From: an uncultured Opitutia bacterium
GTDB taxonomy: Bacteria > Verrucomicrobiota > Verrucomicrobiia > Opitutales > Puniceicoccaceae
Length of the DNA stretch: 58,071 nt
Direction of reading: 5' to 3'
NCBI GenBank assembly: GCA_913056175.1
Contig: CAJXLM010000014.1
Span: 1-58,071, forward strand
Below, piece by piece: positions 53,783 through 58,071 of the stretch. The number at the start of each line of letters is the position of its first letter. The stretch's first letter is position 1. The notes under the pieces are model-generated. The model was given only the letters and a program-made list of their open reading frames with translations, did no database searches and had not been told where the DNA came from. Both the position numbers and the translations under genes were made by a program.

Positions 53783-54898
53783 TCAGGAAGTGTGGAGACG
53801 GGCCCCGCCGCCGGATTCCTGCAGCCAGCCCACGGCCTCGTCGAAACCGGGGGGAGCCTTGCCGGCGGCAGCGGCCCCCGCAAAGGCGTAGGCGAGCCAG
53901 AGACTCTCGGCGGCACCGAGTCCGAGCAGACGGCCCACGACAAAACCGGTGCGGGTGGCCGCGGCGGAGAGCGGGGAGGGGGAGAGGGAGGCCTCTCCCT
54001 CGTGCGTCAACTCGATGGTCTCCTCCCGGCCCGCCGCCAGATGGGACGCCGGCCCGTGCACAAGGAGGAGGTCGATCCCGAGCTCGCGCCGGAGGCCCGC
54101 GGCGAGCTCCCCGGGCGCATCCCCCGACGGATCCCTGACCTGCAGCTCCCGCGCGAGCGGCACCAAACCGTCTTCTCCGGTCTCGAGGAAAACGGATCCA
54201 TAGGTGTGAAAGGAGGCGAGGGTGCGCAGGAGGGACCGGCTGGCCGCCCCGCCCGCCCCGCCGGGGAAACCGTCCCAACCGAAGAGGAAGGTGCGGTGCT
54301 CGTTGGGACCGAGGCTGGGATACACGCGCTCGAGAAGCAGGCGGAGGAGACCGGCAAGCCCGGGCAGCCGCCCGAAGCGCAACCAAGCCACGAGGTCGGT
54401 ACGGGAAAAGAGGTCCAGGAACGGGCCTTCCCCAAGGTGACTGAGGAGGGACTCCGGGCGCAGGTCGGGCGACGGTGCCGCCGGGACCAGGTCGAGCCAC
54501 TCCCCGGCGGACACCTCGACCCGGGCACGGAAGGAGGGCGGGCCCAGGGCAATGCCCTCGTACTTTTCCACGAACGGGGCCATTCCCTCCGCCGGCTCTC
54601 CCTCGCCAAACGCTCCACACACCCGCACTCCGAGCCCGGCGGCGGCAAAACTCTCCGCCGCCTCCACGGTGGCCCCGGCCGGCTCCGTCGGTGACCATTC
54701 CCCGGCCACCGACGCCACTCCCTCCGAGGATCGGGGGGCATCCGGAAGGGTCTCTCCGGGGGGGGCGGCCCCCGCCGGATCCCCCGCCCGGCGGAAGGTG
54801 CGGGAAAGGGCCCCCTCCATGCCCACGAGCGCACGGCGCAGGCCCAGCTCCCCCGCCCGGCGCAGCGCGGTCTCCACGGCTTTGTCTCGATCGTTCAC
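53783..54898 (-). CDS. Unknown protein with weak resemblance to PfkB sugar kinases
   Basis: A 371-residue protein with no signal peptide. The late part TRTGFVVGRLLGLGAAESLWLAYAFAGAAAAG resembles the C-terminal helices of PfkB/ribokinase proteins, but the catalytic GAGD motif is missing, and LRTLASFHTYGSVFLETGED could be a Rossmann-like strand. I therefore describe it as a possible degenerate relative. It precedes tmk-holB on the same strand and diverges from exbB. Confidence 0.7.
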   Translation of the reverse strand: MNDRDKAVETALRRAGELGLRRALVGMEGALSRTFRRAGDPAGAAPPGETLPDAPRSSEGVASVAGEWSPTEPAGATVEAAESFAAAGLGVRVCGAFGEGEPAEGMAPFVEKYEGIALGPPSFRARVEVSAGEWLDLVPAAPSPDLRPESLLSHLGEGPFLDLFSRTDLVAWLRFGRLPGLAGLLRLLLERVYPSLGPNEHRTFLFGWDGFPGGAGGAASRSLLRTLASFHTYGSVFLETGEDGLVPLARELQVRDPSGDAPGELAAGLRRELGIDLLLVHGPASHLAAGREETIELTHEGEASLSPSPLSAAATRTGFVVGRLLGLGAAESLWLAYAFAGAAAAGKAPPGFDEAVGWLQESGGGARLHTS

Positions 54899-54979
54899 GC
54901 TACCGCTACCCTTGGTCGCCGCGAATCGGCCGGCAACGCTATTCCCCCACCAGAGGGACTTCCGGGTCCGCTTTTTCGG

Positions 54980-55008
54980 TTGAGTGGAGGATCCGGCTCG
55001 CCTACCCA
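54980..55008 (+). promoter_or_regulatory. Possible exbB promoter
   Basis: TTGAGT (54980-54985) and TACCCA (55003-55008) are 17 bases apart, 15 bases before the exbB ATG. The -35 is good and the -10 poor. It lies in the divergent region between the PfkB-like gene and exbB. Confidence 0.25.
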
Positions 55009-55022
55009 GAACCTTTTCCCGA

Positions 55023-55721
55023 ATGGAGTCCTTTCTCTACCTTGCCGCCAGCTCCGATCCGGGTCTCTTCGAGTACTTCCTCTATTCGAACTGGGCGGGC
55101 CGGATCATCATCCTGATTCTCGCCCTCGGCAGCGTGATTGCCTGGACCGTCATGGTCGCCAAGGCCATTGAGCTGCGCCTGATCCGGGCCGCCAACCTTC
55201 GCTTCGAGAGGAACCTTCGGCGAGGGGAACCACTCCTTCAGCTGGACCTCACCGAGCTGAAGACGAGATCCACGCCCTACGCCACCCTCGCGGTCGCCGC
55301 CATCCAGGCCTATTTCCGCGAGCACGGCGAGGAGGGCCGCACGGAGGCCGCCCCGGGCCGGACGAACCCGGTGGAAACCGCCCTCCAACGGGTCATCGCC
55401 CGCCAAACCTTCGCCTACGAGTCCCGCATGGTCATGCTCGCCTCCATCGTCACGGGCGCTCCCTTCCTCGGATTGCTCGGTACGGTCTGGGGGGTCATGG
55501 ATGCCTTCGGGAGCGTCGCCCTCGCCGGCTCGGCCACCCTCCGGAGCCTCGCGCCGGGCGTCTCGGGCGCCCTCCTCACCACCGTGGCCGGGCTGGTCGT
55601 CGCCATCCCCTCGGTCTTCGGCTACAACTTCCTGCTCACGCGGATTCGCCAACTCACGATGGAGCTGGAGAACTTCGCCAGCTCGGTCGCCGACCGGATC
55701 GAGCTGGAGACTCGCCCCTGA
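55023..55721 (+). CDS. ExbB/TolQ-type proton channel protein
   Basis: A 232-residue inner-membrane protein of the MotA/TolQ/ExbB family. An N-terminal helix (IIILILALGSVIAWTVMVAKAIEL) and the C-terminal pair (MLASIVTGAPFLGLLGTVWGVMDAF and LAPGVSGALLTTVAGLVVAIPSV) give the three-helix plan. It forms the proton channel that, with ExbD, energises a TonB- or TolA-like partner. The ATG at 55023 lies after the weak promoter. exbD follows 3 bases after its stop. Confidence 0.92.
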   Translation: MESFLYLAASSDPGLFEYFLYSNWAGRIIILILALGSVIAWTVMVAKAIELRLIRAANLRFERNLRRGEPLLQLDLTELKTRSTPYATLAVAAIQAYFREHGEEGRTEAAPGRTNPVETALQRVIARQTFAYESRMVMLASIVTGAPFLGLLGTVWGVMDAFGSVALAGSATLRSLAPGVSGALLTTVAGLVVAIPSVFGYNFLLTRIRQLTMELENFASSVADRIELETRP

Positions 55722-55724
55722 CCC

Positions 55725-56132
55725 ATGGATCCCCGTTTCCGTAGCAGGCGATCCCTCGGTGCCATGGCCGAGATCAATATCACCCCGCTGCTCGACATGG
55801 CCTTCGCCCTGCTGATCATCTTCGTGATCACCACACCCCTCCTCGAACAGCCGGTGCCTGTCCAACTGCCGAGCCTCAGCCAGAGCGAGGAAATCGTGCG
55901 GGAAAGCCCCCGGAATCCCACCGAGGTCACCATCGACAGCAACGGGACGGTCTTCCTCGGGGACGAGCCCCTCCGCCGGGACGAGCTGGAGGCCATTCTC
56001 GGCAGCCTTCCCCGGGAGCAGGTGCTCATCGTCCGGGGAGACCGGGAGGTCCCCTACGGAAGAGTCGCCGAGGTGCTCGACCTGATCCGACAGTCCGGAG
56101 TGCAGAGCGTGGTGGTCTCCTACGAACCCTGA
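55725..56132 (+). CDS. ExbD/TolR-type energiser
   Basis: A 135-residue bitopic protein. It begins MDPRFRSRRSLGAMAEINITPLLDM, with the conserved membrane Asp (LLDMAFALLIIFVITTPLL) that carries protons. The periplasmic part is beta-alpha-beta and ends LDLIRQSGVQSVVVSYEP. It acts with the upstream ExbB. Confidence 0.93.
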   Translation: MDPRFRSRRSLGAMAEINITPLLDMAFALLIIFVITTPLLEQPVPVQLPSLSQSEEIVRESPRNPTEVTIDSNGTVFLGDEPLRRDELEAILGSLPREQVLIVRGDREVPYGRVAEVLDLIRQSGVQSVVVSYEP

Positions 56133-56154
56133 TCCCACCCGGCCTGCCCCTCCC

Positions 56155-57009
56155 GTGGCCTCCCTCTACACACGGACCAGCCGCACGGTCCTCCTCGTTC
56201 ACGGGATCCTCCTGCTGCTGGTGGTCGTCGCGGGCTTCCTCCCCTCCTGCCCACGCCGGGAGGATCCTCTCGCCGCCCAGGCACCGCCCCCACCTCCGCC
56301 CCCCACCGACCAACGCGCCCAACTCGAACGGGAACGCTCGGAGCTCGAGGGACTCGAGCGCGACCGCCCTTCCCCCTCCCTCGAGATCAACCCGGAGGCC
56401 CTCCTCCTGCTCCCCCGCAGCTCCCTCCTCGCGGATCGTCCGCTCCCGCCGCCGCCCAAGGCACAGCCGCAGCCGGAACCGGAGCCCGAGCCGGAACCCG
56501 AACCCGAGCCCAAACCGGAGCCAGAGCCAGAACCCGAGCCGCCCCCTCCGGCCGAACGGATCTCCTTCGAGGAGTTCAAGCGCGAGCACGGTGAACCGGA
56601 GCCGACCCGGCGATCCCCCCCGCCCCCGCCCACCGTCGAGGTACCCGACTTCTCCGTCTCGACGGATGCCTTCGCCGGTCTTCTTGCGCCCGCCGAACGC
56701 GCCCATGCCTCCCAACTCGGCGCGGGCCAACAGGCCGCCCTCCTCTCCTTCGCCCGCGCCCTCCGCGCCCGCCTCAACTCCGCCTGGAACCGACCGCCCA
56801 GCCTCGCCAACCGCCCGCTGGAGGCAACCGTACGCTTCCAGGTCGCCCCCGATGGGACCCTCCAGGGCGTCCGGATCACCCGTTCCTCCGGAGTGGCCCT
56901 TTTCGATTCCTCCGTCCGCCAGGCCTTCCGGCAGGTCGGAAAGGTGGACCCACCCCCCGGCCGCCAAGCCAGGCTCTACGAAATCCCCTTCCGCAACCTC
57001 CTCGATTGA
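56155..57009 (+). CDS. TonB/TolA-like energy transducer
   Basis: A 284-residue protein with a GTG start. One membrane helix (VLLVHGILLLLVVVAGFLPSC) is followed by a Pro-rich segment, then a run of Pro-Glu dipeptides (about residues 103-131, interrupted by Lys-Pro) and a C-terminal domain (about 205-284) with FARALRARLNSAWNRPPSLA and VRFQVAPDGTLQGVRITRSSG, typical of TonB/TolA C-termini. It should contact outer-membrane receptors or Pal. Which role applies is not known, since no receptor or tolB/pal gene is nearby. It lies 22 bases after exbD. Confidence 0.87.
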   Translation: MASLYTRTSRTVLLVHGILLLLVVVAGFLPSCPRREDPLAAQAPPPPPPPTDQRAQLERERSELEGLERDRPSPSLEINPEALLLLPRSSLLADRPLPPPPKAQPQPEPEPEPEPEPEPKPEPEPEPEPPPPAERISFEEFKREHGEPEPTRRSPPPPPTVEVPDFSVSTDAFAGLLAPAERAHASQLGAGQQAALLSFARALRARLNSAWNRPPSLANRPLEATVRFQVAPDGTLQGVRITRSSGVALFDSSVRQAFRQVGKVDPPPGRQARLYEIPFRNLLD

Positions 57010-57070
57010 CCCACCTCCCCAGCCTTTGGCCTTGCGAGTCCCCCCACCCTCCCTAGTCTCTCCCTTGGTC

Positions 57071-57144
57071 GGCGCGGTAGCCAAGTGGTAAGGCCGGGGA
57101 CTGCAAATCCTCTATCGGCGGTTCGATTCCGCCCCGCGCCTCCA
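57071..57144 (+). tRNA. tRNA-Cys (GCA)
   Basis: A complete 74-base cloverleaf with encoded CCA. Acceptor stem GGCGCGG/CCGCGCC and anticodon loop CTGCAAA between GGGGA and TCCTC give anticodon GCA. The 237-bp tandem repeats begin about 30 bases downstream. Confidence 0.95.
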
Positions 57145-57174
57145 CCCCCCTCCTCCTCGCTCCCACTAGAGACG

Positions 57175-57858
57175 ATTGGCGATTGCGAGGGACAGACCGT
57201 CCGCATCGCCCTCCCTGCCCGATTGGACCCACCGGACCTGCGGAAGCCTGAGGGGAGGGAGGTGCGGCACTGGACTAGGGCTGGGCCGCGGAAAAGGGTC
57301 GGGAGCCCGTGGAAAACCAGAGGACGATCCTTTCGGGAGCGCTGTGACCGGCCACGGCCCTTCGAAGCGCTCACCCCCAATCCCGACCAATCCTCGGTAC
57401 CACCAGACACATTTGGCCATTGCGAGGGACAGACCGCCCGCATCGCCGTTCTTACCCGATCGGACCCACCGGACCTGCGGAAGCTTGCGGGGAGGGAGGT
57501 GCGGCACTGGACTAGGGCTGGTCCGCACAAAAGGGTCAGGAGCCCGTGGAAAACCAGAGGAGGATCCTTTCGGGAGCGCTGCGACCGGCCACGGCCCTTC
57601 GAAGCGCTCACCACCCATCCCGACCAATCCTCGGTACCACCAGACACATTTGGCCATTGCGAGGGACAGACCGTCCGTATCGCCCTCCCTGCCCGATCGG
57701 ACCCACCGGACCTGCGGAAGCCTGAGGGGAGGGAGGTGCGGCACTGGACTAGCGCTGGGCTGCGGAAGAAGGTCGGAAGCTTGTGGAAAATCAGAGGAGG
57801 ATCCTTTCGGGAGCGCTGTGACCGGCCACGGCCCTTCGGAGCGCTCAACGCCCATCCC
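57175..57858. repeat. Tandem 237-bp repeat, two full copies and one partial
   Basis: Three consecutive copies start at about 57185, 57422 and 57659, exactly 237 bases apart; the last breaks off near 57858. Copies share a GCGAGGGACAGACCG start and differ by scattered substitutions. Within each, GAGCGCT and AGCGCTC form a 7-base inverted repeat (57337-57343 with 57366-57372 in copy 1), with 22 bases between. The period equals 79 codons, so long ORFs stay open on both strands across the array. I regard these ORFs as a consequence of the period and not as genes. The array lies between tRNA-Cys and a RAYT-like gene. Confidence 0.9.
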
Positions 57859-57900
57859 TGCCGAATCAGTGGGTGGTGCTGGAGAGACCGCCGGGAGGCC

Positions 57901-58071
57901 TCAGTGGGGAGGTCTTCGCCTTCGTCGGAGGGGGCGAGCGGTGCAGAGCCGGGCCTTGGCGTCGTCGGCGAGGGTGCGCAGGGGGACGGAGGAGTCGTAG
58001 CCGCGCCAGCGGCGGCAGTGGTGGGCGACGAACTCCTCGCTGCCCACGATCATCCCGCGGTCGAGCTGCTC
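57901..58071 (-). CDS. 3' fragment of a RAYT-like transposase gene
   Basis: The last 56 codons of a protein, running off the right edge on the minus strand. The sequence includes MIVGSEEFVAHHC, RRWRGYDSSVPLR and a basic tail LCTARPLRRRRR. It is closely related to the fragment at 2-262, but not identical, and points the opposite way. The LGS/VGS-EFV and L-C/Y-T-x-R-x-L features resemble the C-terminus of REP-associated tyrosine transposases. The catalytic part is outside the window. Confidence 0.45.
   Translation of the reverse strand, partial: EQLDRGMIVGSEEFVAHHCRRWRGYDSSVPLRTLADDAKARLCTARPLRRRRRPPH

Noticed and set aside
56464-56546. The Pro-Glu repeat DNA as a separate repeat element
   Set aside because: It encodes the normal Pro-rich periplasm-spanning spacer of a TonB/TolA-like protein.
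57175-57858. The repeat array as a possible CRISPR
   Set aside because: Units are 237 bases, directly adjacent, without the short repeats and unique spacers of CRISPR, and no cas genes are present.
57166-58000. Long open frames on both strands across the tandem repeats (229 and 274 residues)
   Set aside because: The 237-base period is a multiple of three, so frames remain open by arithmetic. There is no ribosome site or known domain.

Overview
The window is a GC-rich bacterial chromosome segment, almost fully coding, with genes packed into codirectional runs that often overlap by four bases (ATGA). The cell is clearly Gram-negative: it has a BamA-type outer-membrane barrel, a TamB-type protein, a secretin and an ExbB/ExbD/TonB-like system. 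The type II secretion genes with unusually divergent C, K, L and M subunits, the SET-domain methyltransferase and the RAYT-like transposase remnants suggest Verrucomicrobiota, perhaps the Opitutia/Puniceicoccales side. That placement is inferred from gene content only. No rRNA lies in the window.

Layout. Bases 1-262 hold the 3' end of a RAYT-like gene. 585-6981 (minus): two secreted proteins, a metallo-beta-lactamase-fold hydrolase, a cation/proton antiporter and NAD-dependent DNA ligase. 7075-7779 (plus): a membrane-anchored TPR-like protein. 7825-18715 (minus): a type II secretion operon read as RodZ-like protein, small coiled-coil protein, I, J, K, L, M, D, C-like, E, F. 18843-24589 (plus): purine genes purL, purM, purQ with an extra C-terminal region, and purC. 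24743-26710: a small membrane protein and a DASS-type carboxylate/Na+ symporter. 26723-40514 (minus): glycosyltransferase, rplM, rpsI, LysM lipoprotein, recF, tamB-like, bamA-like, ligase-associated exonuclease and a P-type cation ATPase. 40626-44569: a DUF423 protein, a RecO-like protein, tRNA-Ala(CGC), a PIG-L deacetylase, a PolB-type exonuclease and a membrane protein with a possible glycogen-binding-like domain. 44676-48489 (plus): two pseudopilins, a SET / glycolipid glycosyltransferase / SCP2-like operon and tRNA-Met. 48650-54898: a SulP transporter, a secreted protein with a duplicated domain, a membrane protein, holB, tmk and a PfkB-like protein. 55023-57144 (plus): exbB, exbD, tonB-like gene and tRNA-Cys. 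57175-57858: tandem 237-bp repeats, then a second RAYT-like gene fragment running off the right end.

How the parts work together. The minus-strand secretion operon has the ATPase, platform protein, secretin, inner-membrane subunits and minor pseudopilins, but no GspG. Two GspG-like pseudopilins sit about 26 kb away at 44676-45761 and probably supply it. The purine block covers steps from FGAR to SAICAR; PurL is of the small type that needs PurS, and the extra tail on PurQ may provide it. BamA/TamB-like, ExbB/ExbD/TonB-like and LysM proteins serve the envelope. LigA, RecF, RecO-like, HolB, Tmk and two nucleases serve DNA metabolism.

Most worth a second look: the PurQ tail, the translationally coupled SET-GT28-SCP2 operon, and the 237-bp tandem repeats beside a RAYT-like gene, with a related fragment at the other end of the window.
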